Shown: piece after piece, positions 9,334 through 17,611 of the stretch
Numbering within the stretch: position 1 is the first letter of the stretch
How the letters are laid out: the number at the start of each line of letters is the position of its first letter
Assembly: GCF_000935025.1 (NCBI RefSeq)
Contig: NZ_CP010836.1
Location: 3,968,001 to 4,032,000 of the forward strand
DNA from: Sphingomonas hengshuiensis
Lineage (GTDB): Bacteria; Pseudomonadota; Alphaproteobacteria; Sphingomonadales; Sphingomonadaceae
Direction: 5' to 3'
DNA length: 64,000 nt
Program-made: the position numbers and the translations under genes
Notes under the pieces: generated by a model
Databases searched by the model: none
Told to the model about the DNA's origin: nothing
The model's input: the letters and a program-made list of their open reading frames with translations, nothing else

Positions 9334-10449
9334 TCACCGGAAACGCTCCTTGGTCAGATGGGTGATCCGGCAGGCGAGGTCGGCCTCGCCGCTCGCGACG
9401 ATATAATGGCCGCCCGCATCCACGATGCCGGTGGTGAACACCACCGGGGTCGGCAGGTACATCTGGTGTGCGATATCGGCGGTCAGCGCCGGATTGGCCT
9501 CGAGCAACGGCGCCTCGTCCTCCTGCCGCAGGATGCGCGCGGGATCGTCGCGGTCGAGCAAGGCCCAGAAGCTGCGATAGACGCCGACCGACTCGCGCTT
9601 CTCGACGCCGTGATAGATCAGCATCCACCCCTCGGGCGTCAGCACCGGCGGGCTGCCGCCGCCGATCCGCTGGGTGCTGCTCGTCCCCCTGCGCGCGCGG
9701 ATGCCGGGGGTGTCGAGCGGCTTCCAGTGCAGCCCGTCGGGGGATTGGGCCATGTGGATCGCGGGGCCGCCCAGCCACGGGCTGTCCTCGGGATAGGCGA
9801 AATAGCATTCGCCCAGCGGGCGGGTGAGCGCCATGAACTTGCCCCCCACCTTGCCCTCGAACAGCAGCATGTCCTTGTTCTGGTGATCGAGCACCACGCC
9901 GAGCAGCTTGTAATCCAGTCCGTTCACCGAATGGTACATCGCGGTGCAGTGGCGCTCGGCAGAGACGCCGCACACCGTCATCCACCAGCTTCCACCGACC
10001 AGGCTGATGCGGGCGTCCTCGACCCCATATTCGAGGAAGCTGGCCGAGGGCGCGATTGCCTTGTCATAATGGACCTTCACGATCGTCCGCGCGTCGCCGC
10101 TGATCTCGACCGGCAACAGCCAGGAAAGCGAGGTCAGCCCGAGCAGCGGCGGGCGGCGGTCCTTCAGCGCGAACTGGCGCGGGTCGCCCATGTGGATGCC
10201 CGAGACCGGATGGCGATCCAGCACATAGCCCGACGGCGTCCAGCGGATCGCCCGCGCGCAGTCGCCGTCCACCGGATCGACCAGCGCCTCCGCCACGCGC
10301 ACCATCAGCAACAAATTGCCGCCCGGCAGCCGCGTCAGCCCGGGGTTGAAGGCGCCCAGCACATAGGTCGGCGCGTCGATCGACCCGCGCAGCGGCGAGC
10401 GCGTCAGGTCCACATCGTCCGGCCGAAAGATCAGGTAATCGTCGGACAT
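9334..10449 (-). CDS. GH130-family glycoside phosphorylase/hydrolase
   Basis: A 371-residue five-bladed beta-propeller enzyme of family GH130, which mostly contains phosphorylases acting on beta-mannosides. Family hallmarks are GAFNPGLTRLPGGN near the N-terminus, GVEDARISLVGG with the putative catalytic Asp, and the late GWMLIYHGVE and YLPTPVVFTTG blades. There is no signal peptide, so it would act in the cytoplasm. It is the first gene of the GH130-GH13-GT4 cluster. Mannoside phosphorolysis is a family-level inference; the phosphate-binding residues were not checked individually. Confidence 0.88.
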   Translation of the reverse strand: MSDDYLIFRPDDVDLTRSPLRGSIDAPTYVLGAFNPGLTRLPGGNLLLMVRVAEALVDPVDGDCARAIRWTPSGYVLDRHPVSGIHMGDPRQFALKDRRPPLLGLTSLSWLLPVEISGDARTIVKVHYDKAIAPSASFLEYGVEDARISLVGGSWWMTVCGVSAERHCTAMYHSVNGLDYKLLGVVLDHQNKDMLLFEGKVGGKFMALTRPLGECYFAYPEDSPWLGGPAIHMAQSPDGLHWKPLDTPGIRARRGTSSTQRIGGGSPPVLTPEGWMLIYHGVEKRESVGVYRSFWALLDRDDPARILRQEDEAPLLEANPALTADIAHQMYLPTPVVFTTGIVDAGGHYIVASGEADLACRITHLTKERFR

Positions 10450-10482
10450 TGCGGGCTCCCCTATGCTGTGCGCCGAACGGTG

Positions 10483-10776
10483 TCAGGCAGGCGTGGTTCC
10501 GCCTTGCAGCCGTTCGTGATGCCGGATCACTTCATCGATGATGAAGCGCAGGAATTTTTCGGAAAATTCGGGGTCGAGATCGGCCTGCTGCGCCAGCGCG
10601 CGCAGCCGCGCGATCTGGGCGTCCTCGCGGCCCGGATCGGCGGGGGGCAGGCCCGATTCGGCCTTGTACTGGCCGACCGCCTGGGTGACCTTGAACCGCT
10701 CGGCGAGCAGGAAGACCAGCGCGGCATCGATATTGTCGATGCTCTGGCGATAGCGTTGCAACATGTCGTCCGGCAC
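10483..10776 (-). CDS. Chorismate mutase, AroQ type
   Basis: A small all-helical chorismate mutase that converts chorismate to prephenate for Phe/Tyr synthesis. The AroQ pattern is clear: YRQSIDNIDAALVFLLAERF, the helix FKVTQAVGQYKAE and the C-terminal KFLRFIIDEVIRHHE. I chose the GTG at 10776 (VPDDMLQ, 97 residues) because GGAGG lies 7 bases before it; an ATG four codons later is the alternative. It is divergent from the polyprenyl synthase gene. Another shikimate-pathway gene, aroC, is elsewhere in the window (58285-59355) but not linked. Confidence 0.9.
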   Translation of the reverse strand: MPDDMLQRYRQSIDNIDAALVFLLAERFKVTQAVGQYKAESGLPPADPGREDAQIARLRALAQQADLDPEFSEKFLRFIIDEVIRHHERLQGGTTPA

Positions 10777-10871
10777 CAGCGGCCCTCCCTTGGGCCCCTT
10801 TTGCGCGCGCCGCAGCCATGCGCAACCCCCAGACCCTTGCCTTTGCACCGCACAATCGCCAGAGCGCCTCT

Positions 10872-11885
10872 ATGAGCGCTACCATCCATCGCTTGGGGCA
10901 ACGGCCCGAGCCTTCGCTGGAACCCATGCTGTCGCTGGTCGCGCACGACATGAACCTGGTTAACGCGGTCATCCTCGATCGGATGCGGTCGGACATTCCG
11001 CTGATCCCCGAGCTGGCCGGGCATCTGATCGCGGGCGGGGGCAAGCGGATGCGGCCGATGCTGACGCTGGCGAGCGCGCAGTTGCTGGGCTATCCCGGCA
11101 CGCGCCACCACCGGCTGGCCGCCGCAGTCGAGTTCATCCACACCGCGACGCTGCTCCACGACGACGTCGTCGATTCGTCGGACCTGCGCCGGGGGCGCCG
11201 CACCGCCAACCTCATCTGGGGCAATCCCGCCAGCGTGCTGGTCGGCGATTTCCTGTTCAGCCGATCGTTCGAGCTGATGGTCGAGGCCGAGAGCCTGAAG
11301 GCGCTCAAGATCCTGAGCAACGCCAGCGCGGTGATCGCCGAGGGCGAAGTCAACCAGTTGTCCGCGGTGCGCCGTCTCGACATTTCCGAGGAGCGGTATC
11401 TCGACATCATCGGCGCCAAGACCGCCGCGCTGTTCGCCGCCGCGTGCCGCATCGCCGCGGTCGTCGCGGAACGCAGCGAAGCCGATGAAGCCGCGCTCGA
11501 CGCCTATGGCCGCAACCTCGGCATTGCGTTCCAGCTCGTCGACGACGCGATCGACTATGTTTCCGATGCGGGGACGATGGGCAAGGATGCGGGCGACGAT
11601 TTCCGCGAGGGCAAGATGACGCTGCCGGTCATCCTGGCCTATGCGCGCGGCGACGAAGCGGCGCGCGCATTCTGGAAGGAAGCGATTTCGGGCCGCCGCA
11701 TCGCCGACGAGGATTTCGCCGAGGCGATCCGCCTGGTCCGTGCCAGCCGTGCGGTGGACGACACGCTCGCCCGCGCGCGGCATTATGGGCAGCGCGCGAT
11801 CGACTCGCTGGGCGGGTTCGCGTCGGGCGCCGCAAAGGACGCCATGGTCGAAGCCGTCGAGTTCGCCGTCGCGCGCGCCTATTAA
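10872..11885 (+). CDS. ispB: Long-chain polyprenyl diphosphate synthase (octaprenyl/decaprenyl type)
   Basis: A trans-isoprenyl diphosphate synthase of 337 residues that elongates FPP/GPP to the ubiquinone side chain. The first Asp-rich motif DDVVD is at residues 97-101 (LLHDDVVDSSDLRRG) and the second is in FQLVDDAIDYVSD. The upstream substrate loop GGGKRMRP is also present. The start MSATIHRL at 10872 is preferred over an ATG 54 bp upstream because homologues begin near here. Chain length cannot be judged from sequence, although sphingomonads use ubiquinone-10. The symbol is used in the general sense of this family. Confidence 0.92.
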   Translation: MSATIHRLGQRPEPSLEPMLSLVAHDMNLVNAVILDRMRSDIPLIPELAGHLIAGGGKRMRPMLTLASAQLLGYPGTRHHRLAAAVEFIHTATLLHDDVVDSSDLRRGRRTANLIWGNPASVLVGDFLFSRSFELMVEAESLKALKILSNASAVIAEGEVNQLSAVRRLDISEERYLDIIGAKTAALFAAACRIAAVVAERSEADEAALDAYGRNLGIAFQLVDDAIDYVSDAGTMGKDAGDDFREGKMTLPVILAYARGDEAARAFWKEAISGRRIADEDFAEAIRLVRASRAVDDTLARARHYGQRAIDSLGGFASGAAKDAMVEAVEFAVARAY

Positions 11886-11892
11886 CGCCGGA

Positions 11893-12108
11893 TCAAGCCT
11901 CGGCCTCCGGCTCGTCGCCGTCCTCGTCGACACCAAGCGCGTCTTCCTCGTCGCTGTCGAGCCGCTCCTCGATCGCTTCCACGATCAGGTCGAGCTGCTC
12001 ATAGCTTGCCGAAAACTCCATCGTCTCGCCGTCTTCATCCTCGAGGTGGAGGACATATTCGCCCTCCGCATCGGTGGTGATCGTGAATTGCGCCAGGGTA
12101 CGTGCCAT
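11893..12108 (-). CDS. Small acidic hypothetical protein
   Basis: A 71-residue protein of unknown function, strongly acidic: the C-terminal half is dominated by Asp and Glu (RLDSDEEDALGVDEDGDEPE). It begins MARTLAQFTITTDAEGEYV, which looks like a small beta-sheet segment, followed by one helix (SYEQLDLIVEAIEERL). It is convergent with the polyprenyl synthase and divergent from hrpB. Its GC and codon use match its neighbours. I do not recognise a domain; it is probably a lineage-restricted conserved gene. Confidence 0.7.
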   Translation of the reverse strand: MARTLAQFTITTDAEGEYVLHLEDEDGETMEFSASYEQLDLIVEAIEERLDSDEEDALGVDEDGDEPEAEA

Positions 12109-12167
12109 GTCGAATGCTCCTTGCTTCGATTGCGCCTAACCCCGGTTTGGGGAATTGGTTGCGCGTG

Positions 12168-14711
12168 ATGCCCGACAGCTTGCCGATCCATGCCGTGTTG
12201 CCCGACCTGCTAGGCGTGCTGCGCGAGTCGAGCAACGCCGTTCTCGTGGCGCCCCCCGGCGCGGGCAAGACGACGGCGGTGGCGCCCGCGCTGCTCGGCG
12301 AGGCGTGGTGCACGGGCGAGATCCTGCTGCTGAGTCCCCGCCGCCTTGCCGCGCGCGCCGCTGCCGAGCGGATGGCGGCGCTGGCGGGGGAGCCGGTGGG
12401 CAGGACCTTTGGCTATGCGACGCGGATGGACAGCAAGCGATCGGCGGCGACGCGCGTCACGGTGGTCACCGAGGGCATTTTCGTCAATCGCATCCAGTCC
12501 GACCCCGAGCTGGCCGGGGTTTCCGCCGTGTTGTTCGACGAAGTCCATGAACGCAGCCTCGACAGCGATTTCGGGCTCGCGCTCGCCCGCGATGCGCAAG
12601 GAGCATTGCGCCCCGATCTGCGGCTGGTGGCGATGTCGGCAACGCTCGACGGCGCGCGATTCGCCGGGCTGCTGGGCGATGCGCCGGTGGTGGAGAGCGA
12701 AGGCCGCAGCTATCCATTGACGCTGCGCCATATCGGGCGGGCGGCGGAGGGACGGATCGAGGATGCGGTGGCGGGCGCGATCCGAACCGCGCTGCGCGAG
12801 GCGGAGGGCGGGGTGCTGGCGTTCCTCCCCGGCGTGGCGGAGATCGAACGCACCGCCGAGCGGATCGCCGTGCCCGACGGCGCGGTACTCCACCGGCTCC
12901 ACGGCAGCCTCGACCCCGGCGCCCAGCGCGCGGCGATCGCCCCCGATCCCGAGGGGCGGCGCAAGATCGTGCTGGCGACGTCGATCGCCGAGACCTCGCT
13001 GACGCTCGACGGCATCCGCATCGTCGTCGATTCGGGGCTGGCGCGCCGTCCGCGCTATGATCGCGCGGCGGGGATGACGCGGCTGGTGACCGAGCGCGCG
13101 AGCCAGGCATCGGCGACTCAGCGCGCGGGCCGCGCGGCACGGCAGGGGCCGGGGGTCGCCTATCAACTGTGGGAGGAAGCGGCGACCGCTGGGCTGCCGC
13201 GCTTCGACCCACCCGAGATACTCGAGGCCGACCTGTCGGCGCTGCTGCTCGATTGCGCGCTATGGGGCGTCGCCGATCCGCGCGACCTCGCCTGGCTCGA
13301 CTCGCCGCCCGAGGCCGCGATCGCCGAGGCGCGCGCGCGGCTGACCGTGCTGGAGGCGATCGATAGCGATGGCCGCCCAACCGCGCATGGCAAGGCCATC
13401 GCCCGCCTGCCGCTGCCGCCCCGGCTGGGGCATATGCTGGTGCGCGCGGGCGAGCGCGGGATGGCGCGTACCGCGGCCGAAGTCGCGGTGCTACTCGGCG
13501 AGCGCGGGCTGGGCGGGAGCGATCCCGACCTCGAGCTGCGGCTGCGGCGCTGGCGGCAGGAGCGGGGGCCGCGGGCGGAGAATGGGCGCCGGCTGGCGGA
13601 GCGGTGGGCGCGGCTGGTGCCTGCAAAAGCGCCCCTTCCGCTTGCGGGAGGGGTTGGGGGAGGGCGTGACGGGCTCGCCGGGGATAGAGGCTCACCGTCG
13701 GCCCCTCTCCCCAGCCCTCTCCCCGCGAGCGGGGAGAGGGAGCTGGCTCTCGCCGCTTGCGTCGCGCTTGCCTTTCCCGATCGCATCGCGCGGCGGCGTG
13801 ACGCTTCGGGCGAGACCTGGGCATCGGCGGGCGGGCGCGGGTTTCGGTTGGACGGGACGTCGCCGCTCGCACGCGCCGAATGGCTGGCGGTGGCCGAGAC
13901 GCAGGGCATGGCGGCAGGCGCGCGCATCCTCTCCGCCGCGCCGATCGACACCGCTGCCGTCGAATCGCTGCTCGGCGATCGGATTGAGACGCGGCGGAGC
14001 GTGACCTTCGACGCCGGATCGGGCGCGGTGCAGGCGGTGCGCGAGCGGCGGCTTGGGGCGATCCGGCTGTCGAGCGGGCCCGACGCCGCCGCCTCGGCCG
14101 CCGAGATCGAGGCGGCGTTGCTGGAGGGGGTGCGGGTGCAGGGGCTGGGGTTGCTCCCCTGGTCCGACACCGCGCAGGCGCTGCGGATTCGCGCGGGCTT
14201 TACCGGCGACGAGACACTGGGCGATGCGGCGCTGCTCGCGGACCTCGACGAATGGCTGCCGCCGCTGCTGTCGGGCAAGCGCCGGCTGGACGCGATCGCG
14301 CCCGAGGGGCTGACCCAGGCGCTCCAGAACCGGCTTGGCTGGGACGGCCAGCGCGCGCTCGATCGGCTGGCGCCCGCGCGGTTCGAGACGCCAGCGGGGT
14401 CGAGCCACGCGATCAACTATGCCGCCGAGGGCGGGCCGCGCGTCGAACTGCGCGTCCAGTCGCTGTTCGGGCTGGCGACGCATCCGACGATCGGCAACGG
14501 CATCCCGCTGGTGCTCAGCCTCACCTCCCCCGCCGGGCGCCCGATCCAGACGACGCGCGACCTGCCCGGCTTCTGGGCGGGGAGCTGGACGGCGGTGGCG
14601 AAGGAAATGCGCGGTCGCTATCCGCGGCATCCCTGGCCCGACGATCCCGCCGGAGCCTCCGCAACACTGCGCACCAAAAAAGCCGATGCAAGACACGCCG
14701 GACCGCGTTAG
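12168..14711 (+). CDS. hrpB: ATP-dependent RNA helicase HrpB
   Basis: A DEAH/RHA-type helicase of 847 residues. Walker A APPGAGKT is at residues 29-36, the DEVH box at 124-127, SAT motif as VAMSATLDG, and the helicase C motifs SIAETSLTLDGI and QRAGRAARQGPG follow. The HrpB-specific C-terminal domain is present (LAFPDRIARRR, LPGFWAGSW, RGRYPRHPWPDDP). A REP-like element at 13631-13740 is embedded in the frame and adds roughly residues 488-525 (PLPLAGGVGGGRDG and neighbouring residues) between RLAERWARL and the LAACVALAFPDR block. The frame stays open through it, so the protein is probably intact. Start MPDSLPIH at 12168. Confidence 0.95.
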   Translation: MPDSLPIHAVLPDLLGVLRESSNAVLVAPPGAGKTTAVAPALLGEAWCTGEILLLSPRRLAARAAAERMAALAGEPVGRTFGYATRMDSKRSAATRVTVVTEGIFVNRIQSDPELAGVSAVLFDEVHERSLDSDFGLALARDAQGALRPDLRLVAMSATLDGARFAGLLGDAPVVESEGRSYPLTLRHIGRAAEGRIEDAVAGAIRTALREAEGGVLAFLPGVAEIERTAERIAVPDGAVLHRLHGSLDPGAQRAAIAPDPEGRRKIVLATSIAETSLTLDGIRIVVDSGLARRPRYDRAAGMTRLVTERASQASATQRAGRAARQGPGVAYQLWEEAATAGLPRFDPPEILEADLSALLLDCALWGVADPRDLAWLDSPPEAAIAEARARLTVLEAIDSDGRPTAHGKAIARLPLPPRLGHMLVRAGERGMARTAAEVAVLLGERGLGGSDPDLELRLRRWRQERGPRAENGRRLAERWARLVPAKAPLPLAGGVGGGRDGLAGDRGSPSAPLPSPLPASGERELALAACVALAFPDRIARRRDASGETWASAGGRGFRLDGTSPLARAEWLAVAETQGMAAGARILSAAPIDTAAVESLLGDRIETRRSVTFDAGSGAVQAVRERRLGAIRLSSGPDAAASAAEIEAALLEGVRVQGLGLLPWSDTAQALRIRAGFTGDETLGDAALLADLDEWLPPLLSGKRRLDAIAPEGLTQALQNRLGWDGQRALDRLAPARFETPAGSSHAINYAAEGGPRVELRVQSLFGLATHPTIGNGIPLVLSLTSPAGRPIQTTRDLPGFWAGSWTAVAKEMRGRYPRHPWPDDPAGASATLRTKKADARHAGPR
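13631..13740. repeat. REP-like element inside hrpB, in frame
   Basis: An inverted pair of C/G-rich units (ccccttccgcttgcgggagg at the left, ctccccgcgagcggggagag at the right). The left unit differs from the intergenic element at 9212 at only one of 33 positions. It lies inside hrpB and is translated as a Pro/Gly/Arg-rich stretch with no stop. Confidence 0.9.
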
Positions 14712-14739
14712 AGCAGGCCCGAGTCCATTGGAGGCACGA

Positions 14740-15021
14740 GTGAAAACCGCCCGCATCTATCAGCGTCCCAAGAACGCCATGCAGTCCGGCCGCGCGCGGA
14801 CCCAGAGCTGGGTGCTCGAGCTCGAATCGGGCCGCGCGCAAAAGGCCGATCCGCTGACCGGCTGGAACGGCGGCGCGGAGACCGTGAACCAGATCCGCCT
14901 GTCCTTCCCGACGCTGGAAGCCGCCAAGGCGCATGCCGAGCGCGAAGGCTATGCCTATCACGTGACCCCGGCGCCCGAGCGGAAGCTCAAGCTCCAGGCC
15001 TATGCGGATAATTTCCGCTAG
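14740..15021 (+). CDS. ETC complex I subunit, NDUFS4-like
   Basis: A 93-residue protein of the NADH:ubiquinone oxidoreductase accessory family (ETC complex I conserved region, related to mitochondrial NDUFS4, 18 kDa). It begins KTARIYQRPKNAMQSG, then WVLELESG and PLTGWNGG, and ends YHVTPAPERKLKLQAYADNF, all characteristic. I chose the GTG at 14740 because GGAGG sits 5 bases before it. Presence in alphaproteobacteria fits their mitochondrial-like complex I. Its last 20 bp overlap the start of the next gene. Confidence 0.88.
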   Translation: MKTARIYQRPKNAMQSGRARTQSWVLELESGRAQKADPLTGWNGGAETVNQIRLSFPTLEAAKAHAEREGYAYHVTPAPERKLKLQAYADNFR

Positions 15022-15283
15022 ACTGCTTACATCGGCGCTTGCACTCGGCGCCATGTTCGGCGGCGAGCTGGCCGTTGCTGCCCCGGGCGATCGCCCGTCA
15101 AAAACGCAAGCCAGCAAGCTGAACCGGAAAAACTCAGTGCCCCGTGCGCGGGAAGTTCAGAAAGCCGTGTACGCAAGTTGCGCAGACGCTCGAAAGGCCG
15201 GCGCTGCGCCGATCCGGCGGGGCGACACCGGATACAGCGCAAAACTGGATAGGGATGGCGACGGCGTCGCCTGCGAGCGTTAG
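15002..15283 (+). CDS. Exported Excalibur-domain protein
   Basis: A 93-residue protein with a signal peptide (cleavage probably after GGELAVA) and a C-terminal Excalibur motif with the calcium-binding-like loop DRDGDGVACE. The Cys of CADARKAG and that of VACE are the usual disulfide pair of this domain. It overlaps the NDUFS4-like gene by 20 bp in another frame, so translation may be coupled. It is convergent with the Nudix gene, whose end is 2 bp away. Function is unknown; Excalibur domains occur in extracellular nucleases and surface proteins, but no nuclease domain is present. Confidence 0.8.
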   Translation: MRIISARLLTSALALGAMFGGELAVAAPGDRPSKTQASKLNRKNSVPRAREVQKAVYASCADARKAGAAPIRRGDTGYSAKLDRDGDGVACER

Positions 15284-15284
15284 C

Positions 15285-15809
15285 TCAGCCCAGCAGGCTC
15301 GGCCCCAGCACCAGCAGCAGCTTCCCGTCGATGGCATAGCCTTCCGCGCGCTTCGCCGCGACGAAGGCGGGAATGTCGGTCAGGGCTACGCGGTGGACGG
15401 TGATGTCCTCGCCGTCCACGCCGCCGCCGTCGCTCACGCGCGTCAGGCCCGTGGCGCGGGCGAGCGTGAAGCTCTCGCTCACCATGCCGGGCGACGGATA
15501 GAACGGGCCGATCAGCTCGACCGTGTCGCAGCGATAGCCGGCCTCTTCCTCCAGCTCGCGGCGGGCCGCTTCCTCGAACGTGTCCGAATCGTCATGGTCG
15601 CCGACGAGCCCCGCGGGCAGCTCGATCGAGCGTTTGCCCAGCGGCACGCGCATTTGCTCGACCAGCAGGACATGGCCGGCATCGATCGCGAGGATGGCGA
15701 CGGCCCGCATGCCGCGCGCGCGGCCGACAAATTCCCATTTGCCCTGGCGTTTACCGACAAGCCATTTGCCTTGCCACATGATCTCGACGGGTTCTTCAGA
15801 GGTGCTCAT
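15285..15809 (-). CDS. Nudix hydrolase, ADP-ribose pyrophosphatase-like
   Basis: A 174-residue Nudix protein. The Nudix box is visible as FEEAARRELEEEAGY preceded by LPAGLVGDHDDSD, matching G-x5-E-x7-REUxEExGU. The sequence after it (GPFYPSPGMVSESFTLARAT) is typical of the ADP-ribose pyrophosphatase (NudF) group. Its ATG overlaps the stop of the TPM-domain membrane gene by 4 bp, so it is the last gene of the lemA-TPM cluster. Substrate assignment is family-based. Confidence 0.88.
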   Translation of the reverse strand: MSTSEEPVEIMWQGKWLVGKRQGKWEFVGRARGMRAVAILAIDAGHVLLVEQMRVPLGKRSIELPAGLVGDHDDSDTFEEAARRELEEEAGYRCDTVELIGPFYPSPGMVSESFTLARATGLTRVSDGGGVDGEDITVHRVALTDIPAFVAAKRAEGYAIDGKLLLVLGPSLLG

Positions 15810-16474
15810 AGCTCTATCAACCTATCCGGTAGCTCGTTGGTGTCACCCTCACTACGCGGGAAATGCTGCGCGAGCACAATACCGATTCGCGCTACCGCCT
15901 CGGCCATGCCGTCGCCGGGGCGCCCGTCCTTCACGGCGGCGACCAGAACCGCCATCGCCTCGCCCCAGACTTCCGCCGAAACCTTTGAGTGGATCGCGGC
16001 GTCGGCGATGATCTCGGCACGATGCTCGGCGAGGCTCAGATAGAGCAATACGCCCGTCGCCGCCTTGGTGCGATGCTCGGCGCTGGTGCGGAACAGCTTG
16101 AGCGCGCGGGCATGGACGCGCCGCGTCTTGGTCGCCCCCGGCGTCAGCAGCATCCGCAGCGCGTCGCGCGCGAGCAGCACCCGCACCACGAGGAAGGTCG
16201 CTGCGATCAGCACCAGCGCGAAGGTCAGATACCAATGCGGCGGCGTATCGGACCAGGGATCGATCAGCCGCGCGTGGAGCCACGCCACCGGCGCGGGCTG
16301 CCAGGCGAGCAGCGCCAGCACCAGCAGCATCCCCAGCACCGCCCAATGGAGCGCGACGTCGTGATAGGCATCGGAACGGCCCGCGACGATCGTGACGATC
16401 TCGCCATCGGTAGTGCGCTCCGCCTCGGTCACGGCAGCCGTGACGCGGGCGCGATCGGCTTCGGTCAATCGCAT
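15806..16474 (-). CDS. TPM-domain membrane protein
   Basis: A 222-residue protein of the TPM-phosphatase-like (YgcG/Psb32) superfamily. The N-terminus MRLTEADRARVTAAVTEAER is followed by TDGEIVTIVAGRSDAY, two hydrophobic segments (LGMLLVLALLAWQ and YLTFALVLIAATFLVVRVLL), and a C-terminal half with FRTSAEHRTKAATGVLLYLS, where the usual TPM core motif appears as LLYLSLAEHRAEIIAD. It overlaps the previous gene by TGATG, so the ATG at 16474 is well supported. Function in envelope maintenance is only suggested by the lemA neighbourhood. Confidence 0.82.
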   Translation of the reverse strand: MRLTEADRARVTAAVTEAERTTDGEIVTIVAGRSDAYHDVALHWAVLGMLLVLALLAWQPAPVAWLHARLIDPWSDTPPHWYLTFALVLIAATFLVVRVLLARDALRMLLTPGATKTRRVHARALKLFRTSAEHRTKAATGVLLYLSLAEHRAEIIADAAIHSKVSAEVWGEAMAVLVAAVKDGRPGDGMAEAVARIGIVLAQHFPRSEGDTNELPDRLIEL

Positions 16475-17346
16475 CACCAGCTCCCCGAGGCGCCACCGCC
16501 CCCACCTGAACCTCCGCCACCGGAGAAGCCGCCGCCGCCTCCGCCGCCACCCCAGCCGCCGCCGTCGCCACCGCCCCAGCCGCTTCCGCCGCCATGGCCG
16601 CCGCGGCTCAGCTCGCTGGCGATCGTCCAGAGCAGGATGGGCAGCGCGCCGCCATCGCCGCCGCTCCGGCGATAGGACCGCGATTCGCCCCACGGCCCAC
16701 GCCGCGACTTGCGCCCGCTGCGCAGCATCGGAATCAGCACGAACGCCAGGATGATTCCCCAGAAGAGCAGCCCGACGGGAAACCCGCCGCTCTTGCGCTG
16801 GCGTTGCGCGGGCGCCTTGGCTGCGGCCTTGTCGCTCTCGGCCTTGGCGCGGGCCTCGGCGGCCTCGAGCGGCAATTTCATCTGTTCGGCGATCGCCTGC
16901 GCACCCGCCACGATGCCGCCGCCCATATCGCCCGCCTTGAAGCGCGGGGTTATGATGTCGCTGATGATCGTCCCCGACATCGCGTCGGTCATGATCGGTT
17001 CCAGCCCATAGCCGACTTCGATCCGCACCCGGCGGTCGTTGGGCGCGACGATCAGGATGATACCGTTATTGGCATCCTTCTGCCCGATCGCCCAAGCGCG
17101 GATCAACTGATAGCCATAATCCTCGATCGGATAGCCCTGCAGATCGGGGATGGTCGCGATGACGAACTGGCGCGACGATGCCTTCTCGACCTCGTCGGAC
17201 AGCGCGGTCAGCTCCGCCTCCTGCGCCGGGCTGAGCAGGTTCGCGGCGTCGACGACGCGACCGGTGAGCTTGGGGAACGTCGGCTGTGCCTGCGCCGAGA
17301 ACGGCAGCAGCAGCAACAGCGCGAGCAGGACGCGAACGATACTCAT
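16474..17346 (-). CDS. YgcG-type TPM-domain protein with Gly-rich tail
   Basis: A 290-residue protein with a signal peptide (LLALLLLLPFSAQA), a TPM domain (residues about 30-150: LTGRVVDAANLLSPAQEAEL, IEDYGYQLIRAWAIGQ, NNGIILIVAPNDRRVRIEVG), one transmembrane helix (FPVGLLFWGIILAFVLIP) and a long Gly/Trp/Ser-rich C-terminal tail ending ASGSW. This is the standard YgcG layout, found beside lemA in many bacteria. It overlaps the shortened TPM gene upstream (ATGA) and the TPM membrane gene downstream (TGATG), so the cluster is tightly coupled. Molecular function is unknown. Confidence 0.9.
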   Translation of the reverse strand: MSIVRVLLALLLLLPFSAQAQPTFPKLTGRVVDAANLLSPAQEAELTALSDEVEKASSRQFVIATIPDLQGYPIEDYGYQLIRAWAIGQKDANNGIILIVAPNDRRVRIEVGYGLEPIMTDAMSGTIISDIITPRFKAGDMGGGIVAGAQAIAEQMKLPLEAAEARAKAESDKAAAKAPAQRQRKSGGFPVGLLFWGIILAFVLIPMLRSGRKSRRGPWGESRSYRRSGGDGGALPILLWTIASELSRGGHGGGSGWGGGDGGGWGGGGGGGGFSGGGGSGGGGGASGSW

Positions 17347-17594
17347 GCGGTGATCTCGCGGATAATCGAGGTGCTGCCGGCGACAATGCCGTCAGCCATC
17401 TTTCCCTGCCGGAAGTGCGGCAGGATGTCGGTATCAATGCGCAGCTCGCCCTCGGTGGGCGCGACGATCAGCGGCACGCCGTCCTCCGCTTCCACGCACC
17501 CGACACCCCGGGCGTTGCCGAGCGCGAGGCCATAATCCTCGCCCGGCAGGACGAGCGGCGGCGCCGGGATGCAAAGCCGGAGCGCCGCCGCCAT
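17343..17594 (-). CDS. Shortened TPM-like protein between lemA and the full TPM gene
   Basis: An 83-residue frame that resembles part of the TPM protein encoded just downstream. EDYGLALGNARGVG aligns with EDYGYQLIRAWAIG, DGVPLIVAPTEGELRI with NGIILIVAPNDRRVRI, and ILPHFRQGKMADGIVAG with ITPRFKAGDMGGGIVAG. It lacks the N-terminal third of the domain, about 20 residues after the LIVAP strand, and the tail. Its end overlaps the next ATG by 4 bp and it starts 18 bp after lemA, so the frame appears maintained. It may be a relic of a duplication or a functional mini-TPM protein; no clear signal peptide is seen from the ATG used. Confidence 0.6.
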   Translation of the reverse strand: MAAALRLCIPAPPLVLPGEDYGLALGNARGVGCVEAEDGVPLIVAPTEGELRIDTDILPHFRQGKMADGIVAGSTSIIREITA

Positions 17595-17611
17595 CAGGAC
17601 GGGTGTGAGGA

